The notes under the pieces were generated by a model that made no database searches, had not been told where the DNA came from, and saw only the letters and a program-made list of their open reading frames with translations. Position numbers and translations under genes: made by a program. From Chytridium lagenaria (lineage: Eukaryota; Chytridiomycota; Chytridiomycetes; Chytridiales; Chytridiaceae), in contig JAHLKC010000126.1 in the NCBI GenBank assembly GCA_025449115.1, forward strand, positions 1 through 64,000: a DNA stretch of 64,000 nt, written 5' to 3'. How positions within the stretch are numbered: position 1 is the stretch's first letter; each line of letters opens with the position of its first letter. Below are positions 50,623 through 62,337 of this stretch, one piece after another.

Positions 50623-51856
50623 TACTTCGGATGCGATCCACAGAAATGATGGGACATATGGTGGATCTGTTAAAAGGTTTTGCGAACTTGAATGAAGAAT
50701 CGGCAAGTCACCAGTCAGATGTATTTGGACGGGGATCTCAGAAGGCTTGGAAGTCTGAGCTATCTGGATTTGGATAAGATGGTTGGCGTTCGTGTTATCG
50801 GCCACGGCCTTCTTTTTTTTTTTTTTTTGGCAACAGCTCACAGATTTTTCTATTTATTGTACATTGAGCTTACAGTGGGGTTATCATATTATTCTGGCTC
50901 GGAGATCCGAGTGCTATTTTAATGGAATTTGTATCGGAGCTTAGCCACTTTTCACCCACTATATATTAATGACCATCAAACCCACCATATTAAGCATATT
51001 CATGCATAGGCATGTATATATTCTTGCACGGTTTTTAAGGAATGTCAAGACGAGCAAGTAACGTCAACGTGTAAGTATTCGGCAAAAGACGCACTGAGGA
51101 ATAAAGGGATTACGCGTGGATATCTTCCACAAACCCCTTACTAAATCCCTTACTTCTTTTCCACTGTTTCTCCGTTGACCAAGGTAAGCCGAGAGTTTAT
51201 AAGGTAGACTGCCTTTGCGATGCATTTTCCCAATTATTGTCCGAACTTGTCCATAAGACGAAGCGATCCTCATTCACCCAACACCATCAAATTTTAAAAA
51301 CGAGACACGAGGAAAGGGGAGCAGAGTGACATGTTATTCTTCGAAGGCAGCGATGGGAGACGCCAATAAATGGTCAAGACGTGTAGCAATTAACGTTGAC
51401 GGCCGCTTTTACTGCTTAAGACCTTATTCCATCTGCTGCAAGAGCTTAATCATTCACATTGACTGCTCTTCACTTAGCATCATGAGGAGCGCGGGGTGTC
51501 CAACAACAACAACTGCCAAAAAACGTCGGAGATCCAATTTGTTTTGAATCCCAGAAAATCAAACAAATATCAAGGCAAAGCAAAAACAACCCCAGTGCCT
51601 TTATTAATTTTCACCCTCCGCTTTTTTCTTCCACATCCAGCAGCCATCCCTGCACCCCCACCCCACCTTGTCTAAACAAACCTTCGGCAGGATCTCTCTG
51701 AAACCTAACGTCCTCAGCGTCCGTCGAAGTCGACTAAAGCACATCCGGGCATCACATCCGGTTGCGGCTATCTACTCCTCCCATTATTTCTTTCGTTTAG
51801 GCATTACCATCACAAACACCCCATCCAACAGTTTCCAAACAACCCCTTTTCTCGCT
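50623..51856. other. Intergenic region and promoter of the repeat protein
   Basis: No gene recognised. It includes a T-tract at 50812-50828 and C-rich pyrimidine DNA at 51600-51670 ahead of the CBM19-like gene; such CT-rich stretches are common near fungal transcription starts. Confidence 0.5.
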
Positions 51857-54800
51857 ATGGCGAAGTCTCATAAGCTGTGGTTGGCCATCACGGCTGTCTC
51901 AGCCTTGACTTCAGCCGCCCTCGCGCAGAATGTGTGCACAGGAAAGGCTGACGGGCAGATTGCCTGCATCAACCCAACTACTTTCACCATTTGTGCTGGC
52001 GGAGGTAAGACTTTATCGGACGTTGTCATTCTTCTTCTTCTTCTTTCTATCTATGCCTTCTTCCTCCTTCACATTCATGTACTGATAATTATCGAATCGT
52101 AGCTATTACTCCTACTCAATCGACTGCTCTTGGAACGGCTTGTTGCCAAGACACAATAACTAGCATCAATGACGCCAAATGTATCAGTATCTGCTCTGGC
52201 GTTCCTATCGGCAATACTGTTTGCGTGAGTTCTAGCAGCATCTCAATTTGCACCAGCTCAGGTGAGTTTTTCTGACTTTCTTTGCGTCATTCTGTTCATC
52301 ATTGTTACTTTCCCTTTTTTTTCATACATTTACATGTTTTGATGTTAAACCCGGGGGTGTACATTTCATATACACAGGTCCATCCATCGCACAGCCTTGC
52401 GCTCCAGGTACTATCTGCTGTGGCACAAAGTGCGTTTTCCCCAGTGATTCTTCTTGTGGTCAACCCGCGGCTCCAATTACAACTACCGTTGCCGCTCCTG
52501 TCGCTACTACTACAGTCGCTGCTCCCATCGCTACCACCACCGCCGCAGCCCCGGTGATTACTGAAGTCCCCGGCAACCCGTGTGCTGGGCAGCCAGACGG
52601 AAAAATTGCGTGTTTATCGGCAACCACGTTCAACATTTGCAGTAACCAAGGTCGGTATTCCTTCTACTGACATTTTCAACAACTGATAAATGGTTCATCA
52701 CTAATAATCTATCTTATATTTAGCCTTGGTTAATGCTCTTCCGCAAACGTGTCCTGGTACCACTGTTTTGCTGCTCTGCACTTAACGGTTGTGTTAATGC
52801 CGGAACTTGTCCAGTCGCAAATCCTGTCGTTCCAACGACGATTGCGGCTCCTGTCGTTACTACCACCACTGTTCCTGCTCCCGTCACCACCACTCAAGCT
52901 GCTGCACCCATTTCTCCGATTACACCGACGTGTGCGGGAGTTCCCGATAACCAAATCACTTGCTTGTCACCGACCACTTTAACATTTGCTATAACGGAGG
53001 TATGAAAAGATTAAACCTTTTTAGTGTTGATTTTGTGACAGCGCTGACTTTCTGTTTTCTTTGTAAACTTAGCTTTTGCTCTCGCCGTTCCTCAATCTTG
53101 CTCCACTGGCCTCTACTGTTGCGCCCCAACAAACACCTGCACGCGTTCTGGAGAATGCCCTGCCAGCCCTCCCCCACCTCCTCCGTCTGGCCCCACTTGC
53201 ACCGGCGTTGCTGATAATCAGCTGAGATGTTTGTCCACCAACACGTTCAACATTTGTTACAATCAAGGTTAGTTATGGTCTAATTCTTATATCGATTCTT
53301 ACATCCCTATTTGTTTCTCTTCAAATTAGCCTTTTCTCTTGCAGTTCCCCAAACTTGCGCAGCCAACCAGTTTGTTGCGAGGCCATCAACAGCTGTGTTT
53401 ACCCAGGAACTTGTCCGATTCCTGGCGCGCTGCCCCCGCCAAACCCGCCAACATCTTGCGCGGGAATGCCTGATGGAAAAAACATTTGTTTATCGTCAAG
53501 TACATTTAACACTTGTCTTAACGGAGGTTCGTTGACTACTCGCATCGGCATTACGTTGGAACCATCATTCTTTGGAAATTCTAAAGTTTTTGAACTCTAT
53601 TATTGAATTAGGATTTGCTTCCGTTCTTCCGCAGCCTTGCGCCACCGGCACAGTTTGCTGCACTGCTCTTGGTGTTTGTGTTATGCAGGCACCTGCCCCA
53701 TCGCCAATGGCATATCGGCAGCTACGTCTGACTCAAGCTCCCCACCGCCTTCAGTACAGTCTAGCGCGACCTGCGCTGGTGCAGTTGACGGCCGTGCTGT
53801 TTGCTTATCTTCATCGACTTTTAATATTTGCGTAAACGGAGGTTAGTCATTAAAATCCAAAGAAAAAATTACTTACGCTTCTTTCAACTTTAGCCTTCGC
53901 TCAAGCTCTTCCTCAGAGCTGCGCGGGTGGGACTGTATGCTGTAACACTCTTGGCGCTTGTGTGTGGCCTGGTCAATGCCCTGCAGCTCCCTCAACCCCG
54001 CCGTTGAATCCTGTCATCCCTTCCCCACCATCTGTTGTTCCCATCGTCGACAGGAACGCGTGTTTAGGCACTGCCAACGGAAAGATTGCGTACGTGTCTT
54101 TTTCATATCCACTTAAATAATTATATTATTAATATTCTCTTCTATAGATGCACGGCGACATCCAGATTCAATATTTGCGAAAATGGAGGTTTGTTTTTGA
54201 AGTCTAAACGTATCAGCCGCTTACCCCGCTTTTTCTTCAGCTTTCCCTACAGCTGTTGACCAATCTTGTGCCACTGCCAGTTTGGTTTGCTGCGCCGCGA
54301 CGGGAGATTGCCGAGAGGCCACTGCTTGCCCAGTAACCGTTAACAAACTCTGCCAGGGCGTCCCTACGAATGGTGTTGTCTGTACCTCTCCTACCGCCTA
54401 CAATATTTGCGTTGGGTCAGGTAATCCAATAAATTTAAACGATAATTAACGCTTATTTATAAAAGTTTTCCTGAAGGCTATTGACAGTACTTGCCCGGTT
54501 GGTCACGAGTGTTGTTCGCTTTATGGTGGTTGTGTTCCGATCGGATCCTGTGTCCCCAACTACCGTCTCCCCCGGCTCCTGGTTTGGTCGACTCCAACCT
54601 CTGCGTTGGAACGACTGGAGACAAGACTATTGGATGCACATCTACAACCACATTCAATATTTGTGAGAATGGAGGTAAGGAAACATATATTTCCTTAAGA
54701 TCTGCACTAAACATATGGCTATAATGATGTATAGTTTTCGCCAATGCCCCCTCGCAAAGCTGTCAAGCTGGACTTATCTGCTGTGCTCCACTCAATAAAT

Positions 54801-57800
54801 GTACAACGGCTAGCGAATGCCCTACGACCAACGCCGGTCTGTGCAGCGGCGTGCCTGATGGAGTTATCAGCTGCACCTCAACAAACACCTACAACATCTG
54901 CTTGGGTGAACTTGGTATGCTTTTGCTTTTATTTTTTATAATTTTATTTTTGATAGTGTTCTAATCACCTTTTTTAGTTTTTGGAAAGGCTGTTGACACG
55001 ACTTGCCCATCAGACACCGAATGCTGCCCTCTTCGTGGAGGTTGTGTTCCTGCTGGCATGTGTACTACTGGAATCACTATTTCGGCCACTGGCGACGCCA
55101 ACCTTGCTTCGGCCGGCGGTTTCTTCGACGCCAGCCCTTGCTTGGGCACGGCTCCGAACAAGATTGCTTGTACGGGAAGAACCACGTTTAACATTTGCAA
55201 TGCCGGTGGAGGTTTGTGCTAGTAGTTTCAGCTCAGGGTGCTAACATATCATCTTTTTTTGTTAGTATTCGATAGCGCGCCTTCGCAGACATGCCCTGGA
55301 GCAAATGCTGGTGTCATCTGCTGCGCTAAGACGGGACGGTGTGAGTTCGAGGCTGATTGCCCTGGATTCTCCCAAGGATTGGTGGGAAATTCCTGCTCCG
55401 GTGTTGCAGAAAATGCCGTAAAGTGCACATCTGGGTCTTCGTACAATCTTTGTGTTGGAGGAGGTAATTGGATACGCTTTGAATGAGTATCTAAATTTTG
55501 TAGTCTTTGTGAAAAGCGTTGATACCGCTTGCCCTGCTGGATCTGTGTGTTGCCAAGCTTTGAATGGTTGTGTTCCCGCTGGATCTTGCCCTCCTCCTCC
55601 CAGTAACCTTCTCCCCACGACGTCATCGGTATTATCTTCATGGTCCACATCTAGTACGGTTACGGCCACTTCCTCGTCATGGTCGACTTCATCATCGTTT
55701 GTGCCCACACCTCTAGTACCTCGGCCACGGTTACGTCTTCTGTAACGTCCTCTGCGGCGCCATCTTCTTCATGGGCTTCCACTTCTACAGTGGCTAAGAT
55801 TCCTGTTAAGGCGTTCAACTCGAACCCTTGTTGGAAGGCTCCCGCTAATGCTATGGCTTGTACCGGAAAGAGCACTTTTAATCTTTGTTTGGCGAATGGA
55901 GGTGTGTTTTTGTCATTTCAATCCAATAGCCATTATTATATCTGACTTTTTTGTCCTTTAAGGCTTTGCTAGCTCTACTAGCCAGACTTGTGCCGGTGCG
56001 GGAACCGTCTGCTGCGCCTCTACTGGACGGTGCGAGTTCTTGGATGATTGTGACGTTCTTGATACAAACCCGTGCGCAGGTGTTCCGAACAACGGTGTAA
56101 AGATTACTGGCCCGTCGACTTACAACTACTGCATTGATGGAGGTGCGTTTCTATTTCTTTCTCTTAGCAATTTATTGATGATGTATAGTATTTGTCAAAA
56201 GTGTGGACAACTCTTGCCCTGCTGGATACGTGGCTTGCTCTTGGGCGGACGGCTGTGTTCCCGCTGGATACTGTGGCCCTGACTTTACCTATGAACCATC
56301 CACTGGCCCTACCTCGTCAGCTTCCGTATCATCGACTGCCACTGCTCCGGTTAACCCTATCTTCACCAATCCTCCTGGTGCTCCTGGCTCTTGCGCTGGA
56401 GTTGCGGATGGCCAGATTGCTTGCTTAACCTCCAACACTTTCAACATTTGCCAGAACGGTAACCTTGCACCTGCTCTCCCTCAATCGTGCCAGCTGGCTT
56501 GGTGTGCTGCCCGAACAACCGTGTTTGCAACTACCCTGGAAGTTTGCACCTTTGTTGGGCCTATTAACCCCATCTCGCCGCCGGCTTTGACTTGCACAGG
56601 TCAGATAGATGGGACACCCGTCTGCACTTCAACCAACACATTCAATTTCTGTATCGGCGGAGCCATTCTTACTAGGTTCGCTGATCAAAGTTGTGGTCTT
56701 GGCACGGTCTGCTGTGCTGCTACCGGACGATGTGACTTTGCTACCAATTGCCCGTCAATTGGAAACAACCCCGTTGTTCCTGTAGTCACCACGACTGTTA
56801 CTACCAACCCAGGTGTTCCTACTGCCCCTCCAGCACCTCCTGCGCTCGTGGCGTCTTGCGCCGGAAAGGTTGATGGCTCGACGGTCTGCACTGGCGCTTT
56901 CAGCTTTAACCAATGCATTGACGGCTCCATCATTCGCAACACTCCCGATCAACCTTGCCCCGGTGGAACTGTTTGCTGTGTGGCTACGGGTCGTTGTGAC
57001 TTTGCTTTCAGCTGCCCTGCGGTTGCTCCCCCCAACCCTGTGTCGCCTCCTGTCACCACCGTTCCAAGTGTACCCGTTACCACTACCGTTCCAAATGTTC
57101 CTATTGTACCCGTTTCTTGCGGAGATCGGGCCGATGGATCGCCTATTTGCACTGGTTCAAACTCTTTCAACTACTGTGTTAACGGCCGTATCTTGCCTTT
57201 TACGGCTGACCAACCTTGCCCTCCTGGAACTGTCTGCTGTGCCGTTAGCGGAACTTGCGGTCTTGCTGGAGGATGTGTTGTTGCCACCGCACCTCCCGCT
57301 CCCGTTGTCCCCACCGTTGTCCCCCCGCCACCTACAAATCTTTGCGCTGGAAAAACGGATGGTGCTGTCGTATGTGTCAGCGAGACTTCGCTCAACTTCT
57401 GTATCGCTGGAAATGTTCTCACCACGTCGGCCCAGCCTTGCCCTGGTTCTACTGTTTGCTGCCCATCGCTTGGTGTCTGTGTGAACCGCGGAGAGTGCCC
57501 TGACCCTGTGAACCCGCCCGCCACTACTGTGGCTCCTCCCGTTCAAACGTCAGGACCAGTTTCAGCAGAGTCTGTGCCATTCGTTCCTAGGTCTTGTGTC
57601 AACATTCCGGACAACGAGATTGTTTGTACTGGCGACTTGACCTTCAACTACTGTTCAGCTGGATGTAAGTAAATCTTATTAGCAAAGTTTTCTTGTGAAT
57701 CGGAAAGCTTATTATTACTCGTAGTGGTTATTGTTGACACCCCCGACCAATACTGTGCTGGTGGCACCGTTTGCTGTGGCGTTCTTCGCAAGTGTGTCCG

Positions 57801-59232
57801 TCCTTCAGAATGCCCCATACCCAACCCGTGCACCTCTAAGGTTGATGGCTCCCTGATCTGCACAAGTGAGAACACTTTCAACCTTTGCAGCTTTGGTTCG
57901 CTTTCAAGAGCACCTGACCAACAGTGCGCTCCTGGAACCGTTTGCTGCCCGTCCACTGGAACCTGTGACCGCATTGCCAGCTGCACACCTCTCCCACCTT
58001 CTCCTCCTCCTACAACTACAACTCGTCCTCCTCCGCCTGCGCCTTCAACCAACGCCCCGTCTCCCACACCGATCAAGCTGGGTGACTGCACTGGAAAGAT
58101 TGAAGGCGAAACCGTTTGCGTTGGCCCACTTTCGCTTGGAAGGTGTTCCGGTGGAAGACTCGTTGACGGTCCGTCGCAACCTTGCGCTCTTGGCACTATC
58201 TGCTGCCCTGAACGGGGCATTTGTGAGCTTTCCGCCAACTGTCCGTCAAGCAGGCCCCGCCCACTACCGCGCCTGCCCCGATCGCCACCACTACTCGTCC
58301 TCCACCAACCACTACCGCCGTTGCTGTTCCTGTTCCCACTGAAGTTCCTCCCATTGTGACTGGGAACTGTACAGGGAAGGCAGACCTCGACCGTGTTTGT
58401 AACAGCGAAACAACCTTTGTCTTCTGCCGTGGAGGTGTCCCGATTCCCAACCAGGCTGTCAACCCTTGCCCCTTCGGTACTGTCTGCTGTGGCGCTTCCA
58501 ACACTTGTATCACGCGTGACGCTTGCTCTGGATTCGTTCCGCCCCCAGCTCCTACAACTGGACCTGCACCCCCTGTTCCTGCACCCGGAACCAATGTGTG
58601 CTCTGGACGGCCTAACGGTGCAACCATGTGTAATGGCGACAACACATTTGCTGTTTGTATGAAAGGAGAGGTGTCTGTGACGCAGGTGTGCGCTGGGAAC
58701 GCGATTTGCTGCACCAAGACAAACAGTTGTGATTTCAGGGCAAGGTGTGATGGCCTTGACGTTCCCTACACGCCACCGGACAAGTGTTATGGTGTGCTTG
58801 ATGGGTTCAGCATTTGTTCGGATAACCTTACGCAAGTGTTGACGTGTCAAGCTAATGGTGAGTCCTTATCTTTTTCATAATATTCTTTTTAGCTCACCGT
58901 CTTATTTTTTTTATATTTAGCCATCGCCAATGCCGCTTCCTGCCCCGAGGTCAGGCTTGTTGCCGCAAGACTTCACGTTGCGAGGCTGTTGGAGCATGCC
59001 CCGATGTATGTGTTGGTAAACCTGAAGGACAACTGGCTTGTCTCAGCTCCAACCAATTTACTCAGTGCGCTAACGGATGTGAGTTATCATTTTTCTCGCT
59101 TTCTGTATAACACTTGCTAACTCTCTTTTCATTTGTCTAGTGGCTGGACCCGCCATCATTACCTGCGCTGGAGGAACCGTTTGCTGCGAAGCCAAGAATG
59201 GATGCACTTGGCCCAGAGAGTGTTATCCTTAA
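51857..59232 (+). CDS. Large secreted protein with about 27 CBM19-like (chitin-binding-like) Cys-rich modules
   Basis: Start at 51857: MAKSHKLWLAITAVSALTSA is a signal peptide, followed at once by module 1. A typical module reads CAGxxDGxIxCxSxxTFNIC-NGG, then xxxxQxCxxGTVCCxxxGxCxxxxxCP, as in CAGVADGQIACLTSNTFNIC followed by QPCPGGTVCC. I count about 27 such openings to the stop at 59232, with Pro/Thr/Ser linkers like those of secreted, O-glycosylated wall proteins. The C-x-G ... F-x-x-C-x-x-G ... C-x-x-G-T-x-C pattern is closest to CBM19, a fungal chitin-binding family. In the 5' half each module is interrupted after NGG by a phase-1 intron; at 56203-57672 several modules run without introns. 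Single-base frame breaks occur at about 52766, 53368, 53680, 54575, 58255 and 58945. No catalytic domain is seen; wall binding or self-masking of chitin is inferred. Confidence 0.85.
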
Positions 59233-60087
59233 CGACTCTTTGTTGGTTTTTAATTTTTTTTTCCTTTAACTATTTAAAGTTTTTTCGTGTTGTTTTTTCC
59301 CCTTTGTCTTGACTCTTTACTTTCTGTCCAAAAAAAAATGTAGTGCGCGCGTTATGGATGATCCATTCCCCTTTTCCTTCTTCTTTGTTTATCTGCGGGA
59401 AATAAAAAGATCTTTGTTAAAAACTAATGCATCGCCTTTTCGTGTTGTATGTCGCCGCGTTAAAGTGCGGTCTTATATATTAATTTAGAAATTATATTGT
59501 TGGGGACGTTTGCTAAAGGGACCAAGACATTGAGAACGCGATATAATAAAATGTTTGAGCTTTCCCACCAGCTATCGACAAACAACGTTCAGATCCGAAC
59601 CATTTGGCTTTAATGTTAAATCAGCGGCGACAATGAGCTACTACATGCAGTCATCCACGCGATCGTACCTTCAACGTCCCATGCCCTCTGCCACCACCAG
59701 GAAACAGCCTCGGCCGACCGCCAATCAACTGAGGAATGTCATCTGTAACCAAGTCTTTTATTACCTCTCAACTTCATAGGTTTCCTTTTATCTTTGATAC
59801 AAGCTGAATTGTATATCGCTATATTTCCCCTGTATACACCCTCTCCAATAACATGATATCATACTGAATTTTCCTTGTTGCTTCTGGAACCTCAACTCCT
59901 CACAATTGCCGCCGTAGTTCACAAAGTTATCTCATTTACTCTTTGCAAAAAAACACTTCTGGTCAAAGCACATGAAGCAAGGAAAGAAAAGCTTTCTTTT
60001 CAGAGTTTTCTCTATTTTTACACGCCGGTAATACTACTTCTTAGGGGTGATCATCAGACAGTCATCAGACAGCAAGGTGTTAAAATA
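59233..60087. other. Intergenic region; small open frame of doubtful status
   Basis: T-rich 3' flank of the repeat protein. A 74-codon plus-strand frame at 59555-59779, with an inner Met at 59632 (MSYYMQSSTRSYLQRPMPSA), has no recognisable motif and could be a first exon or chance. Nothing else is seen. Confidence 0.4.
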
Positions 60088-60358
60088 CTAGCGAAACCCA
60101 CACTCTCCACCGCCAAAGTCAACTTCTCCACTGATTTCTCATTTCTCTTATACGGCGGTAAATCCAACCGATGAAGCAAGTATCATTCTACGGCTCCAAT
60201 TCACTGGTGATCTCAATAGTAAACTGCCTAGACCCATCACTGCCATGCAAGTCCTTTAATCCATGAGTGACAGGAATCTTACTCGTACCCGTCATAAACT
60301 GCGCCAACAATTTCACCGTCTTCTCGACCTCAAGACCCCTCACATATTTCCATAACCA
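60088..60358 (-). pseudogene. Remnant of a NEDD4/Rsp5-like HECT E3 ligase, C-lobe only
   Basis: After an acceptor-like CCTAG the minus strand reads WLWKYVRGLEVEKTVKLLAQ, then FMTGTSKIPV, GLKDLHGSDGSRQFTIEI, a TAG stop, NDTCF and, after a one-base shift, HRLDLPPYKRNEK and EKLTLAVESVGFA. This follows the end of the HECT C-lobe, where the catalytic Cys lies in HTCF; that Cys is present as DTCF, with Asp for the usual His. No upstream HECT or WW exon was found on this strand in the next 430 bp, before the phosphatase gene begins. An isolated C-lobe with a stop and a frameshift is best read as a gene fragment. A split gene with a far upstream exon is the alternative. Confidence 0.7.
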
Positions 60359-60785
60359 CTAGGCAAACAAAAGGTGTATTTAGTATGCAGAGCGATCAGC
60401 TTATTACTCTTTTATGCTCATTTCTTTTATTCCGTTGTAATTTTAATTGGTTTTGTTTACTCGGTTTTACTGTTTTTATTAATACTGTATGCACTCAAAA
60501 TACCCCGTCCTTCCTTCCCCACTTCCTTGAAGGTTACTTATTCTGGGGAATATCACATGGATTCGGCAGCGGCTGGTTCTAATTCTTACTTGAATTGTAC
60601 GCGTCTGAGGAGTCTCGTCAAACTCTGAATACGCTGTCAATGAAAAATATTCATAAATGCCTCATTGAATAGTGCGAACACCGTGCCCATGCACATTAAT
60701 CCGTTCCCAATAAAGCATTTCCATCAGCGACCAGCAAATAAGCATGCGTCAAACTCAAAAGATCATCACCTGACAATTTGACTGG

Positions 60786-62126
60786 ATGCGACCTCGACGC
60801 ATCATTCTAGTGAGGCACGGCGAGAGCGAGTTAGCCGTCAACAGGGACATGTAAGTTCCAGCTTAGCTTTGAACAGCATCCGTTATATTTTTTTGCCTCT
60901 GATCATGTCATTGACTTTTATCCACCGGAAACCCAGCTTGACCCACACTGCCGACCACGCTATCCATTTAACCGAGAGAGGCCAGGAACAAGCTCTTGCT
61001 GCTGGTGAGAAATTGAAGGCGATGCTGAAGGAGGAGATGGTTCTGGATGCGGATGGGACAGAAAGAAAGGCGCAAGAGAGAGTTAGATTTTACGTATCCC
61101 CTTATCAGAGGACAAGGGAAACGTTTTGGTTAATGTCAAAAGGATTGCAGAGGGATGTGAGTACACTTCCTTTTCTTGCCTCGTAGATAATAGAGAACAT
61201 GTACCTTTATCTATTTAACAAAACGCCCGCTTTCCTTATCTTAAGACTGAAAACGTTTTATTATCAGCGATACGATTACTTTGAGGAACCAAGGTGAATC
61301 AATCTTTATATAGAATGATAGCATCGCTCATTGATTTCTTTTTCAGTCTTATATTTCGGTACCTTTGCTAACTTCCTGCACCGCCTTCTTCCACATACTT
61401 GAAAATAAAACGTAAAGGTTGCGAGAACAGGATTTCGGAAACTTTCAAACAAAAGCACAGATGGAAGAACGTAAAGCAGAAAGATCAAGATTCGGGCACT
61501 TGTAAGTTATGAGATATGATTCGATCAGTACTCCCTACATTATTGTTCAATTTCCTCCTTTGGGTTTCAATTAAAGAATTGTTCTTCCTCCTGAAGTCTC
61601 TCAACTTCAGTAGATATACTTTTTATTCGCCCTTACACGTTAAATCTTTTTTGTAAGCTTTTACCGGTTCCACGGCGGCGAAAGCGGAGCAGACGTTTAT
61701 GACAGAATGTCCACGTTCCTCGAGACACTCCATCGTCAATTCTTACGAACCGATTTCCCTCCCGTCCTCGTCATCGTAACCCATGGTCTCTCATCAAGGT
61801 AATATTTAAACCTCAACATCACATAAAGCTTTTACATATTCCTTAGATTATTTCTCATGCGTTGGTTCCACTGGAGCGTGGAAGAATTTGAATGCCTCGA
61901 TAATCTTGACCACTGCGAGATGGCAATCATGGAACGGGAAACGTGTCCCGAAGGTTTTCACAAGTTCTGCATCACGACACCCTTAAGACGATGGAGGGAC
62001 TGCCCAATTCCTCCGATGATGAAGGAACTTGCACCGCATCTCCTTCCATGTCCTGTATCTTCTGTAGTAAAGAGATCTGTGAGGGACAAGGAGACAGGAT
62101 GCCTTCCAATCCAATTTTTACCTTGA
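60786..62126 (+). CDS. Histidine phosphatase (phosphoglycerate mutase-like) of fungal Det1/YOR283W type
   Basis: Start at 60786: MRPRRIILVRHGESE gives the catalytic RHG motif at residues 10-12. In-phase exons then give HTADHAIHLTERGQEQALAA, YVSPYQRTRETFWLM, a tiny exon RYDYFEEP (61268-61293), LREQDFGNFQ, YRFHGGESGADVYDRM, VLVIVTHGLSSRLFLMRWF (second catalytic His) and TTPLRRW near the end. The layout is the complete branch-1 histidine-phosphatase core. The tail after LRRW is short and polar; the in-frame stop is at 62126. Close fungal relatives are broad-range cytosolic phosphatases; the substrate is not predictable. The tiny exon and six or so introns fit the intron-rich style of the window. 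Confidence 0.86.
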
Positions 62127-62337
62127 ATATAAAAATTTGAGACCAGGTTGGGCCATCCATCACCTGTCGCTGAACCGCTTCAAATTAAAGTAAAGGCGAA
62201 CATTCAATAGTACCATCCCTCTTATCCGAAGCGGATTTAGAGTTCAGACAGAGAAGGAAGCCCAAGTACCTATCGGCTGACTGAAAACATTTGCGACAAA
62301 CGGAGGATATCTTTGCACAAGATCGAAGGCCGCAGGC

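Noticed and set aside
59555..59779. A small protein gene (MSFPTSYRQTT... or the inner MSYYMQSST...).
   Set aside because: Possible, but with no motif, no clear splice partner and no conservation evidence it cannot be supported.
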